A stretch of 16,591 nt of DNA. It comes from DASUSH01 sp036375215 (GTDB lineage: Bacteria; Actinomycetota; Thermoleophilia; Solirubrobacterales; 70-9). The notes below the pieces were generated by a model. That model was not told the DNA's origin. It saw nothing but the letters and a program-made list of their open reading frames with translations, and made no database searches. Of this stretch, positions 1 through 6,741 are shown piece after piece. How positions within the stretch are numbered: position 1 is the stretch's first letter; each line of letters opens with the position of its first letter. Where the stretch lies: positions 1 through 16,591 of the forward strand of contig DASUSH010000009.1 in NCBI GenBank assembly GCA_036375215.1. The letters run 5' to 3'. A program made the position numbers and the translations under genes.

Positions 1-466
<466 letters not shown>

Positions 467-470
<4 letters not shown>

Positions 471-1285
471 GCGGACCCGCCCAGGTAGGCGTCGATGACC
501 TTCTGGTTCGAGCGCACCTCGTGCGGCTCGCCCTCCGCGATCACTCGACCCTCGGCCATCACGATCACGCGGTCGGAGTGGTTCATCACGACCTCCATGT
601 CGTGCTCGATGAAGAGGAACGTGACCCCGGCCTCACGGCGCAGCGACTGCATGTGGTCGAGGAGCTGGCGGCCGAGCGTAGGGTTGATGCCCGCCATCGG
701 CTCGTCGAGGAGCAGGAACCGGGGCTGCGTCATGAGCGCCCGCGCCAGCTCGAGCAGCTTGCGCTGGCCGCCGGAGAGGGTGCCCGCGTAGGCGTCGGCG
801 AGCTTGGTCAGGTTGAAGATCTCGAGCAGGTCGTCGGCCTGCTTTCGCACCTCGGCCTCGCGCCGGCGGCTCGCGCCCGGCCGGAAGATCGCGTTGCGCA
901 GGGTCTCGCCGGGCTGGTCGTGGGCGGCGAGCATCATGTTGTCGATCACCGGCATCCCCTCGAGCGCCTTGGTGATCTGGAACGTCCGAACCATTCCGCG
1001 GCGGGCGATCTTGTAGGGCGCCTGGCCCGTGATCGTCTCGCCCATGTAGGTGGTCCGGCCATGGTCGGGCTTGTAGAAGCCGGTGATCAGGTTGAAGAAG
1101 GTCGTCTTGCCGGCGCCATTGGGGCCGATCAGCGCCGTGATCGATCCCTCGCGGACGTTCATCGTCGCCCCGTTCACGGCCCGGATGCCGCCGAAGCGCT
1201 TGACCACGTTCTCGGCCTCGAAGATCGAGCGCCCGTTCTTCTGCGCGGGCGCGCTCTCGGGCGCCGCCGCGACCGCGTCAGTCAC
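467..1285 (-). CDS. livG: Branched-chain amino acid-type ABC transporter ATP-binding protein LivG
   Basis: ATPase subunit of the LivHMGF importer, 272 residues, the normal length for LivG. It has Walker A GPNGAGKTT (54-62), a Q-loop in RTFQ (100-103), signature LSGGQ (170-174), Walker B LLLDEP (191-196) and the H-loop His in FIEHD (228). The MAGINP stretch just after Walker B and the RTFQITKALEGMPVIDNM segment are typical of LivG. The GTG start at 1285 lies 8 bases inside livM, so the two are probably translated together. The roughly 20-residue N-terminus rich in Ala, Pro and Gln before the first beta strand is an unstructured extension that varies between homologues. Confidence 0.93.
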
Positions 1286-2258
1286 CGAGCACCATCTCCT
1301 CCTTCTTGCCGAACAGGCCCTGCGGGCGGAACGCCATCAGCAGGATCAGGGCGAGGCCGACGAGCATGAACCGCACCGCCGAGATCTTCACCTCGGAGAT
1401 CGGCAGGTCGATGAAGCGCAGGCCCTCGAGGATCGTCCAGAAGATGATCGAGCCGATCGCCACGCCCCAGTAGTTGGCGAGGCCCCCGAGGACGAGCACG
1501 GCGTAGCCGAGGAAAGTGAAGATCGGCAGGAATTCGTCCGGGATCACGAAGCGCAGGTTGAGCGCCAGGAAGAAGCCGGCGATCGCGCCGAGGGCGGCCG
1601 CGATCACGAGCGACTGCAGCTTGTAGGCGAAGGCGTTCTTGCCGAGCGCGCGCGCCGCGTCCTCGTCCTCTCGCACCGCGCGCATGACGCGGCCCCAGGG
1701 CGTCTTCTGCAGCCGCGACATGACGAAGGTCAGGGTCAGGGCGACGACCCAGACGACGAGGAAGAGCGGGAACAGGTTCTCGGGGTTCGACCAGCCGAGG
1801 GACTCGAGCCAGCCCTCGATCGTGTCCGAGACCTCGTCCCAGGAGTCGTCGAACCCGAAGAGGCCCTGGGCGCCGCCGGTGAGCTCGGTCGCGTTCAGGG
1901 CGAACAGGCGCACGGCCTCCGCCGCGGCGATCGTCGCGATCGCGAGGTAGTCGGTGCGCAGGCGGACCGCCGGCAGGGCGACGATCAGCCCGAACGCCAT
2001 CGTGATCAGGATCGCGAGCGGGAGGGAGAGCCAGAAGTCGATCCCGGTGTCGGTCACGAGGATCGCCATCGAGTAGGCGCCGACCGCCATGAAGCCGGCC
2101 TGGCCGAAGTTGAAGATGCCCGTGAAGCCGACGTTCAATTGGAGGCCGAGGGAGAAGATCGTGTAGGTGCCGGCGATGATGCCCACGCCGGTCCAGAAGC
2201 CGATCGACGTGAACGCCTCCAGGCTGACGCCGACGAGTGTCGGGAACTCGGTCGTCAT
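1278..2258 (-). CDS. livM: Branched-chain amino acid-type ABC transporter permease LivM
   Basis: Second permease subunit, 326 residues from the ATG at 2258. I chose this start because it overlaps the livH stop in an ATGA arrangement and has GGAAAGG about 9 bases upstream; the longer open frame is an Arg/Asp/Pro-rich shadow of livH. Family motifs visible are FNFGQAGFMAVGAY (after the first two membrane helices), TDYLAIATI, the cytoplasmic loop GRVMRAVREDEDAARALG that couples to the ATPase, and the C-terminal RPQGLFGKK. Multiple hydrophobic helices are evident through the protein. An acidic external loop with WDEVSDTIEGW sits around residues 140-155. Confidence 0.93.
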   Translation of the reverse strand: MTTEFPTLVGVSLEAFTSIGFWTGVGIIAGTYTIFSLGLQLNVGFTGIFNFGQAGFMAVGAYSMAILVTDTGIDFWLSLPLAILITMAFGLIVALPAVRLRTDYLAIATIAAAEAVRLFALNATELTGGAQGLFGFDDSWDEVSDTIEGWLESLGWSNPENLFPLFLVVWVVALTLTFVMSRLQKTPWGRVMRAVREDEDAARALGKNAFAYKLQSLVIAAALGAIAGFFLALNLRFVIPDEFLPIFTFLGYAVLVLGGLANYWGVAIGSIIFWTILEGLRFIDLPISEVKISAVRFMLVGLALILLMAFRPQGLFGKKEEMVLGD

Positions 2259-3265
2259 ATGGCTTTCGCCTTTCCGAAGATCCCCTGCGGGCGGATCACG
2301 AGCACGAGGATCAGGACGACGAAGCCGATCGCCGTCTTCCAGCGCTCGTCGATGACGAGCGTCGACCACTCGATCACGACGCCGAGCAGGATCCCGGCCG
2401 AGAGCGCGCCGAACGCGTCACCGATCCCGCCCAGCACCACGACCGCGAAGATCGGCAGGAGCAGCTCGAAGCCCATCTCCGGCTGGAGCTGGGTCGTCGC
2501 TCCGAGCAGGACACCCGCGAGCCCGGCGAAGCCGCCGGCCAGGACCCAGGTCCAGAAGATCACCCGCGAGGTGTTGATCCCGGACGTCTCGGCGAGCTCG
2601 AGGTTGTCCGACAGGGCCCGCATCCGCTTGCCGAGCGTCGTGAAGCGCAGCATCAGCCCGGTCGCGATCAGGACGACGAAGCCGACCACGATCACGATCA
2701 GGAAGATCCGGCCGATCGAGAGTCCGAGGAAGTCGACGGTCGCGGTGTCGTTCACGTCGAGCTGGCGCAGCTCGGTGCCCCAGATGAACTGGATCGCGTA
2801 GCGGATCACGAGCGCGAGCCCGATCGACATCAGGAGCAGCTGCAGCATCCCGGCTCCGCGCGCCCGCATCGGCGCCCACATCACCCGCTCGAGCAGGATC
2901 CCGAGGATCGCGGTCGCCAGCATCGCCCAGAACACGGCGACGACGAACGGCAGGTCCCAGGTGACGTTCACCAGGAACGCCATGTAGGCGCCGAAGGTGA
3001 GGAAGTCGCCGTGGGCGAAGTTGACGAGCTTGAGGATCCCGTAGACGAGGGTCAGGCCGACCGCGCCGAGCGCGTAGATCGACCCGGTGGAGAGCCCGGT
3101 GAGGGCGGTGTCCGCGACCGCCTGCAGGCCCTCGCCGATGATCAGGGCGAGCGCGATCAGGGCGATCACGCCGCCGGCGACGAGCGCCGGGCGGTCGCGC
3201 ATGTTCCCCCGCCACCGTTCGAACGGGCTCAGATCCTCCGATTGCGCGAGCGCTCCGGCTTCCAT
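2255..3265 (-). CDS. livH: Branched-chain amino acid-type ABC transporter permease LivH
   Basis: First permease subunit of the importer, 336 residues from the ATG at 3265. The frame stays open to an ATG at 3313 (352 residues), but the start at 3265 has an AGAGGAGAG purine run directly upstream and places a hairpin in the leader rather than in the protein. Motifs include TGLSTGSIYALGAVGLTLVYG, NFAHGDFLTFGAYMAF, the coupling loop GKRMRALSDNLELAETSGIN and the C-terminal RPQGIFGK. It begins with a polar cytoplasmic tail of about 25 residues before the first helix. It is first in the livHMGF order, 72 bases after the dehydrogenase gene on the same strand. No substrate-binding protein gene is adjacent on this side. 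Confidence 0.9.
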   Translation of the reverse strand: MEAGALAQSEDLSPFERWRGNMRDRPALVAGGVIALIALALIIGEGLQAVADTALTGLSTGSIYALGAVGLTLVYGILKLVNFAHGDFLTFGAYMAFLVNVTWDLPFVVAVFWAMLATAILGILLERVMWAPMRARGAGMLQLLLMSIGLALVIRYAIQFIWGTELRQLDVNDTATVDFLGLSIGRIFLIVIVVGFVVLIATGLMLRFTTLGKRMRALSDNLELAETSGINTSRVIFWTWVLAGGFAGLAGVLLGATTQLQPEMGFELLLPIFAVVVLGGIGDAFGALSAGILLGVVIEWSTLVIDERWKTAIGFVVLILVLVIRPQGIFGKAKAI

Positions 3266-3276
3266 CTCTCCTCTGG

Positions 3277-3294
3277 CGGGCGCTCCCGCGCCCG
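3277..3294 (-). promoter_or_regulatory. Perfect 7-bp hairpin in the livH leader
   Basis: The stem CGGGCGC/GCGCCCG with a 4-base loop lies just upstream of the livH ribosome binding site (about 3266-3274). There is no T-tract, so it does not look like a standard terminator. It could affect transcript stability or translation of the liv operon. In such GC-rich DNA a stem of this size can also arise by chance; if livH started at 3313 it would simply be coding sequence. Confidence 0.35.
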
Positions 3295-3302
3295 TCGGCG
3301 GC

Positions 3303-3308
3303 ATCCTA
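3303..3308 (-). promoter_or_regulatory. Candidate -10 box for the liv operon
   Basis: The minus strand reads TAGGAT, a 4 of 6 match to TATAAT, in the gap between the dehydrogenase and livH. It would place a transcription start near 3296, giving livH a leader of about 30 bases that contains the hairpin and the purine-rich ribosome binding site. No convincing -35 box is seen. Read-through from the dehydrogenase gene is equally possible. Confidence 0.25.
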
Positions 3309-3319
3309 TGCACAGACCA

Positions 3320-3333
3320 CGGACTCGCGTCCG
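3320..3333 (-). terminator. Small hairpin with a GCGA loop just after the dehydrogenase gene
   Basis: The stem CGGAC/GTCCG closes a GCGA (GNRA-type) tetraloop on the minus-strand transcript, starting 4 bases past the stop codon at 3338. It has no T-run, so termination is only a possibility; it could instead act as a 3'-end stabiliser in a dehydrogenase-liv transcript. Confidence 0.25.
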
Positions 3334-3337
3334 GGGA

Positions 3338-4432
3338 TCAACTGCCCGTTCCGAGCGCTTCCCAAGCCTCCAGCTTCGTCTTCACCCGCGAGATCGTCTC
3401 GTCGGTGAACTCGGTCGTGCCTGCGTCCCCGCCGAGGTCGTGGGTGCGGACGCCCGCCGCGGCGGCCTCCATCACCGCCTCGTAGATCGCCCGCGAGGCC
3501 CGCTCCGCGCCCTCCGCCTCGAGGTTCGCGGCGTGGTGAAGGACAGCGGCGACGGCGAGGATCATCGCCATCGGGTTGGCGACGTCCTTGCCCTCGAGCG
3601 ACGGGGCGGTGCCGTGGGGCGCCTCGGCCATCGCCACCGTCGTCTCCCCGTCCTCGTCGAGGCCGAGAAGGACCGACTCGGCGCCCGCGATCGAGCCGAA
3701 GAGCGGCAGGACGAGGTCGGAGAGCAGGTCGCCGTCGCGGTTGAGGGCGGGGATCACGAGCGGCGCGATCGCGGCGCCGCCGACGAGCCCGGCGAGCGTG
3801 GCGTCGACCAGCACCGGCTCGTACGGGACGTCGGGATGCCGCTCGGCGGCGGCGTCCATCTCCTCCTTCAGCATCCCCTCGTAGACGGGGCTGACGGTCC
3901 ACTTCGGTCCGCCGTAGACCCGGCCGTCGAGGTTCTCGGCCCCGCGGAACGCGTGCTCGGCGACGGCCCGGCAGTTCGGGCGCGTGATCCGCTCCGTTCG
4001 GTAGGCGACCTCCTCGCCGTCCTCCTCGGCGCGCCACTGCTTCGCGCCGTAGGCGTCCCCGACCGCCATCCGGCAGACCGAGATCGGGTGGTGGACGCCG
4101 GCGACCGGGGTGACGCCCGGGATCCGGCGCCCGGTGCGGACGATCACCTTGCCGTCGATGCCCTCGCGGATCAGGCGGTTCGGGCTGCCGACGTCGTCGG
4201 CGCCCTCGGGCGTGATCGTCGCCGCCTTGAGGCCGAGGCCGGCCCGCGACATCGCCGCCGCCGCCTCCTCGCAGACGCGGTTCTCGGTCGCCCGGCGGTT
4301 CTTGAGCGAGAGGTCGAAGCGCTCGAGCTCGAGCTCGATCCCGATCACCTCGGGGTCGAGCAGGCGCAGCGACTGCTCGAGCAGCTCCTGGCCGGTCTGA
4401 TCTCCCTCGAGGACGATTATTCTCGGAGGCAC
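3338..4432 (-). CDS. Isocitrate/isopropylmalate dehydrogenase family protein, isocitrate dehydrogenase-like, predicted NAD-dependent
   Basis: Beta-decarboxylating dehydrogenase, 364 residues from the GTG at 4432. It aligns without gaps to the E. coli isocitrate dehydrogenase substrate loop: SPN at 83-85, R89 and R99 (equivalents of S113, N115, R119, R129). Also kept are R121, Y128, K177, D210, D235 and D239. The nucleotide loop is HGTAPSLEGKD (273-283): the E. coli NADP-determining Lys344-Tyr345 is replaced by Ser-Leu, and Val351 by Ala, which points to NAD. The usual GDGIGPE near the N-terminus is GDQTGQE. Conversion of isocitrate to 2-oxoglutarate is the best guess; 3-isopropylmalate or a relative is less likely because of the SxN motif. 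An ATG at 4459 would add 9 residues but overlaps the ribosome binding site of the divergent gene. Confidence 0.82.
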   Translation of the reverse strand: MPPRIIVLEGDQTGQELLEQSLRLLDPEVIGIELELERFDLSLKNRRATENRVCEEAAAAMSRAGLGLKAATITPEGADDVGSPNRLIREGIDGKVIVRTGRRIPGVTPVAGVHHPISVCRMAVGDAYGAKQWRAEEDGEEVAYRTERITRPNCRAVAEHAFRGAENLDGRVYGGPKWTVSPVYEGMLKEEMDAAAERHPDVPYEPVLVDATLAGLVGGAAIAPLVIPALNRDGDLLSDLVLPLFGSIAGAESVLLGLDEDGETTVAMAEAPHGTAPSLEGKDVANPMAMILAVAAVLHHAANLEAEGAERASRAIYEAVMEAAAAGVRTHDLGGDAGTTEFTDETISRVKTKLEAWEALGTGS

Positions 4433-4462
4433 CGGGGCGAATCCAACCAGAAGGGGCATGCG

Positions 4463-5233
4463 ATGGGAAAGCGCACCGAGTACGAGCCGGGAACCTTCAG
4501 CTACGTCGAGCTCTCGACCGGCGACCCGGGGGCTGCGAAGGCCTTCTACGGCGAGCTCCTCGGCTGGGACTTCGAGGACACCCAGCTGCCCGAGGAGGCC
4601 GGCGGCGGCACCTACACGACCTGCAAGGTGCAGGGCGACACGGCCGCCGCGATCTTCCAGGGCGACGGCTCGCTGCCGCCGCACTGGAACAACTACGTGA
4701 CGGTCGCGTCTGCCGACGACGCGGCGGCGAAGGCGAAGGAGCTCGGCGGGCAGGTGATGATGGAGCCGTTCGACGTCATGACCTTCGGCCGCATGGCCGC
4801 GATCGCCGACCCGACCGGCGCCGCGTTCAACGCCTGGGAGCCGCGAGACAGCGTCGGCGCGGAGCGGGTGAACGATCCCGGCTGCCTGACGTGGAACGAG
4901 CTGCAGACCACGGACGTCGACGCGGCGGTGGGGTTCTACGAAGGGCTCTTCGGCTGGGGCACGGAGGAGATGGACACCCAGGGAGGCCCGCGCTACGTCA
5001 TCGCCAAGGTGGGGGAGAGGTCGAATGGCGGCGTGATGGAGGCCCAGGGCGGGATGCCGTCCGCCTGGATCCCGTACTTCACCGTCGAGAGCCGCGACGC
5101 CGCCGCCGACAAGGGCGTCGAGCGGGGAGCGACCGAGTTCGTGCGGCTCGAGCTGCCGGCGGGCAACATCGCGATGCTCGCCGATCCCCAGGGCGCCGCG
5201 TTCGCGCTCTTCGAGGGCGAGGTCGACGACTAG
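4463..5233 (+). CDS. Two-domain VOC (glyoxalase/bleomycin-resistance fold) protein
   Basis: A 256-residue cytoplasmic protein made of two tandem VOC domains, about residues 9-125 and 134-255. Each begins with a beta strand followed by DPGAAKAFYGELLGW or DVDAAVGFYEGLFGW, and each ends with a DP-G-AAF strand (IADPTGAAFNAWEP; LADPQGAAFALFEG). This layout matches the actinobacterial Cfp30B-type family, whose substrates are mostly unknown. The usual glyoxalase I His/Glu metal ligands are not obvious, so I do not assign lactoylglutathione lyase activity. The start at 4463 has AAGGGG six bases upstream. A TATTCT -10-like hexamer at 4418-4423, inside the divergent dehydrogenase gene, could serve as its promoter. 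Confidence 0.85.
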   Translation: MGKRTEYEPGTFSYVELSTGDPGAAKAFYGELLGWDFEDTQLPEEAGGGTYTTCKVQGDTAAAIFQGDGSLPPHWNNYVTVASADDAAAKAKELGGQVMMEPFDVMTFGRMAAIADPTGAAFNAWEPRDSVGAERVNDPGCLTWNELQTTDVDAAVGFYEGLFGWGTEEMDTQGGPRYVIAKVGERSNGGVMEAQGGMPSAWIPYFTVESRDAAADKGVERGATEFVRLELPAGNIAMLADPQGAAFALFEGEVDD

Positions 5234-5256
5234 GGGTCTGACCCCAAAGGGACAGG
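5232..5256. repeat. 25-bp direct repeat, copy 1, with internal palindrome
   Basis: The copy consists of A-GGGGT-CTG-ACCCC followed by AAAGGGACAGG and is identical, base for base, to the copy at 5272-5296. The 5-bp palindrome GGGGT/ACCCC has a 3-base loop and can fold on either strand. It begins inside the VOC stop codon and sits between two convergent genes. It resembles dispersed REP-like palindromic units, which often lie at 3' ends of genes. No other copy was seen in this window. Confidence 0.85.
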
Positions 5257-5301
5257 CCGACCTGCCACCCGAGGGGTCTGACCCCAAAGGGACAGGTCGG
5301 C
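5256..5301. repeat. 9-bp inverted repeat enclosing repeat copy 2
   Basis: GCCGACCTG (5256-5264) and CAGGTCGGC (5293-5301) are perfect reverse complements. The 28-base interval contains the palindrome of the second 25-bp repeat, so the transcript can form a two-tier hairpin. Located 9 bases before the clpP stop, it could act as a bidirectional terminator or 3'-end stabiliser for both genes. No T-run follows. Confidence 0.6.
5272..5296. repeat. 25-bp direct repeat, copy 2, with internal palindrome
   Basis: Identical to the copy at 5232-5256, with a 15-base spacer between them (period 40 bases). Same GGGGT-CTG-ACCCC palindrome and AAAGGGACAGG tail. Confidence 0.85.
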
Positions 5302-5310
5302 GCCCGGCGC

Positions 5311-5928
5311 CTAGTCCCCGGCGAACCCGGCCGGCGTCCGGGCCATCTCGCGCTCGCTGAGGACGCGGTCGACGAGGCCGTAGGCGACCGCCTCGTCGGC
5401 CTTCAGGAAGCGGTCGCGCTCCTGATCGGAGCGGACCTGCTTCTCGGACTTGCCCGTGTGCTTCGCGTAGATCGCGTCGAGTCGCGCGCGCAGCTCGAGC
5501 GTCTCGCGGGCGTGGATCTCGATGTCCGCGGCGACGCCCTGGAACCCGCCCGAGGGCTGGTGGATCAGGATCCGCGAGTTCGGTAGCGCCATCCGCTTGC
5601 CCGGCGCGCCGCCGGCGAGCAGGAGCGCCGCCATCGACATCGCGATCCCGTAACAGATCGTGCTCACCTCGGGCTTCACGAATTGCATCGCGTCGTAGAT
5701 CGCCAGCCCCGAGTAGACCTGGCCGCCGGGGGAGTTGATGTACAGGCTGATCTCCTTGTCGGGGTCCTCGGACTCGAGGTGGATGATCTGGGCCACGATC
5801 AGGTTGGCCACCTGGTCGTCGATCTCCTGGCCGAGGAAGATCACGCGTTCGTTCAGCATGCGCGAGTAGATGTCGAACGAGCGCTCGCCACCGGCGTTCT
5901 GCTCGACGACCATCGGGACCAGCGGCAT
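5311..5928 (-). CDS. clpP: ATP-dependent Clp protease proteolytic subunit ClpP
   Basis: Serine peptidase subunit that forms the barrel-shaped proteolytic core working with Clp ATPases in cytoplasmic protein turnover. It is 205 residues, the normal size. The catalytic triad is visible: S98 in GIAMSMAA, H123 in LIHQPSGG and D172 in ERDRFL; INSPGG (65-69) is the substrate-binding strand and turn. The start at 5928 is supported by GAGGAG six bases upstream and by the usual short N-terminal PLVPMVVEQ segment; the longer open frame runs through the divergent promoter region. clpX is not adjacent, so this may be one of several ClpP paralogues, as is common in Actinobacteria. Its 5' region contains the two GCAAC-N6-GTTGC sites described separately. 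Confidence 0.95.
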   Translation of the reverse strand: MPLVPMVVEQNAGGERSFDIYSRMLNERVIFLGQEIDDQVANLIVAQIIHLESEDPDKEISLYINSPGGQVYSGLAIYDAMQFVKPEVSTICYGIAMSMAALLLAGGAPGKRMALPNSRILIHQPSGGFQGVAADIEIHARETLELRARLDAIYAKHTGKSEKQVRSDQERDRFLKADEAVAYGLVDRVLSEREMARTPAGFAGD

Positions 5929-5947
5929 GGGAGGCTCCTCTCGTTGG

Positions 5948-5963
5948 GCAACCCTGCAGTTGC
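5948..5963. promoter_or_regulatory. Putative ArsR-family operator 1 (GCAAC-N6-GTTGC)
   Basis: A dyad of GCAAC and GTTGC with a 6-bp centre (CCTGCA). It shares arms and spacing with the stronger site at 5981-6002; the two centres are 36 bp apart. It lies 20-35 bases upstream of the clpP start codon, in the probable clpP leader, and upstream of the SRPBCC/arsR transcription start. Regulator binding is inferred from the repeated pattern and the adjacent repressor gene. Confidence 0.5.
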
Positions 5964-5975
5964 GCTCGTTTCCGT

Positions 5976-5982
5976 TACTATA
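5976..5982. promoter_or_regulatory. Overlapping divergent -10 boxes for clpP and the SRPBCC-arsR operon
   Basis: On the plus strand TACTAT (5976-5981) fits a TAnnnT-type -10 box, with a start near 5988-5990. On the minus strand the overlapping TATAGT (5982-5977) is a 5 of 6 match to TATAAT and would start clpP transcription near 5970. No -35 boxes are clear. The two promoters would exclude each other and both overlap the second dyad. Confidence 0.4.
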
Positions 5983-6002
5983 CGCAACCGTGAAGTTGCG
6001 TA
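5981..6002. promoter_or_regulatory. Putative ArsR-family operator 2, 8-bp perfect dyad
   Basis: TACGCAAC and GTTGCGTA are perfect 8-bp arms around CGTGAA. The site covers the predicted transcription start of the SRPBCC-arsR operon and abuts the clpP -10 box. A 22-bp dyad at the start site of an operon encoding a winged-helix repressor is the classical layout for autoregulation. Binding is inferred. Confidence 0.65.
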
Positions 6003-6028
6003 ATGGCGAGCGGACGGAAGAGCGCCGG

Positions 6029-6424
6029 GTGGAGCGCGAGACCCTGCTGCCGGCCGGCCCGGAGGAGGTCTGGGAAGCCCTCACCGACGAGGATTGGCTC
6101 TCCGAATGGTTCGCTCCCGAGGTCGAGCTCGAGCCCTACGAGGGCGGCGAGATCGCCGTCCGCGACGGGGAGGACGAGCGCACCGGCACCGTCGAGACCG
6201 TGATCGAGGAGGAGCGGCTCTCCTTCACCTGGCAGCGCCCCGGCGGCGAGCCCAGCAGGGTCGACCTGATCGTCGAGGCGATCCCGGCCGGGACCCGGCT
6301 GATCGTCGTCGAGACCGCGGCCGGCCCGCGCGGCCTCGCCGCCGCCGGACCCCTGGCCGCGGCCTCGTGGGCGTCGCGCCTCGCGCGCCTCGCCCGCGGG
6401 CTCGCGCTCGCGCCGGTCGCATGA
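6029..6424 (+). CDS. SRPBCC (START-like) domain protein
   Basis: A 131-residue protein of the SRPBCC/AHSA1-like fold, which forms a deep hydrophobic ligand pocket. The opening ERETLLPAGPEEVWEALTDEDWLSEWFAPEVEL is the family's characteristic first strand and helix pair, followed by alternating strands (ETVIEEERLSFTW, SRVDLIVEAIPAGTRLIVVET) and a C-terminal helix rich in Ala, Arg and Leu. I chose the GTG at 6029 because of GGAAG eight bases upstream and the family's usual N-terminus; a GTG at 5990 is in frame, lies 8-9 bases from the candidate -10 box and could give a leaderless product of 144 residues. It overlaps arsR by 4 bases. Such SRPBCC-ArsR pairs are common, and the ligand is unknown. 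Confidence 0.85.
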   Translation: MERETLLPAGPEEVWEALTDEDWLSEWFAPEVELEPYEGGEIAVRDGEDERTGTVETVIEEERLSFTWQRPGGEPSRVDLIVEAIPAGTRLIVVETAAGPRGLAAAGPLAAASWASRLARLARGLALAPVA

Positions 6425-6741
6425 GCGCCGCGGCCGCCCGCGCCGACGCGGTGTTCGCCGCGCTCGCCGACCCCACCCGCCGCGGGCTGATCGAGACGCT
6501 CTCGCGCGGCGGGCAGGCGTCCGTGAGCGGCCTCGCCAAGGGCTTGCCGATCTCCCGGCAGGCGGTCGCCAAGCACCTCGCCTCGCTGCGCGCCGCCGAG
6601 CTGGTCAGCTCGGAGCGCGTGGGCAGAACGACGGTCTACGAGCTGCGTCCCGAGACGCTCGCGGACGCGGCGGAGTGGATCGAGATGGTCGGGGCCGAGT
6701 GGGACGAGCGCCTGGCGGCGCTGCGGAAGTCCCTGGGCTAG
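6421..6741 (+). CDS. ArsR-family winged-helix transcriptional repressor, non-metal type
   Basis: A 106-residue dimeric DNA-binding protein. It has the ArsR N-terminus ADAVFAALADPTRRGLIETLS, a helix-turn-helix around residues 33-61 with recognition segment ISRQAVAKHLASL, and a wing at about 62-76 (VSSERVGRTTVYEL). It contains no cysteine and lacks the ELCVCD metal site, so arsenite or zinc sensing is unlikely; the SRPBCC partner may supply or reflect the signal. The ATG sits in an ATGA overlap with the SRPBCC stop. It probably represses its own operon through the dyads at 5948-6002 and may also affect clpP (inference). Its stop codon overlaps that of the convergent rpf gene. Confidence 0.9.
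   Translation: MSAAAARADAVFAALADPTRRGLIETLSRGGQASVSGLAKGLPISRQAVAKHLASLRAAELVSSERVGRTTVYELRPETLADAAEWIEMVGAEWDERLAALRKSLG

Noticed and set aside
1083..2801. 572-codon plus-strand open frame antisense to livG, livM and livH
   Set aside because: No recognisable domain and shadow-type composition; the opposite strand has complete ABC transporter genes.
2237..5233. 998-codon plus-strand open frame
   Set aside because: Only its last 256 codons, the VOC protein, look real. The rest is antisense to livH and the dehydrogenase and is Arg/Asp/His/Pro-rich.
4463..5233. Lactoylglutathione lyase (glyoxalase I)
   Set aside because: It has two tandem VOC domains of the Cfp30B type without a clear His/Glu metal site, so the enzyme name is not supported.
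5232..5296. CRISPR array
   Set aside because: Only two repeats with a 15-base spacer and no cas gene nearby; the internal GGGGT/ACCCC palindrome fits a REP-like unit better.
6421..6741. Arsenite- or zinc-sensing ArsR
   Set aside because: The protein has no cysteine and no metal-site motif, and it is paired with an SRPBCC gene rather than a metal exporter.
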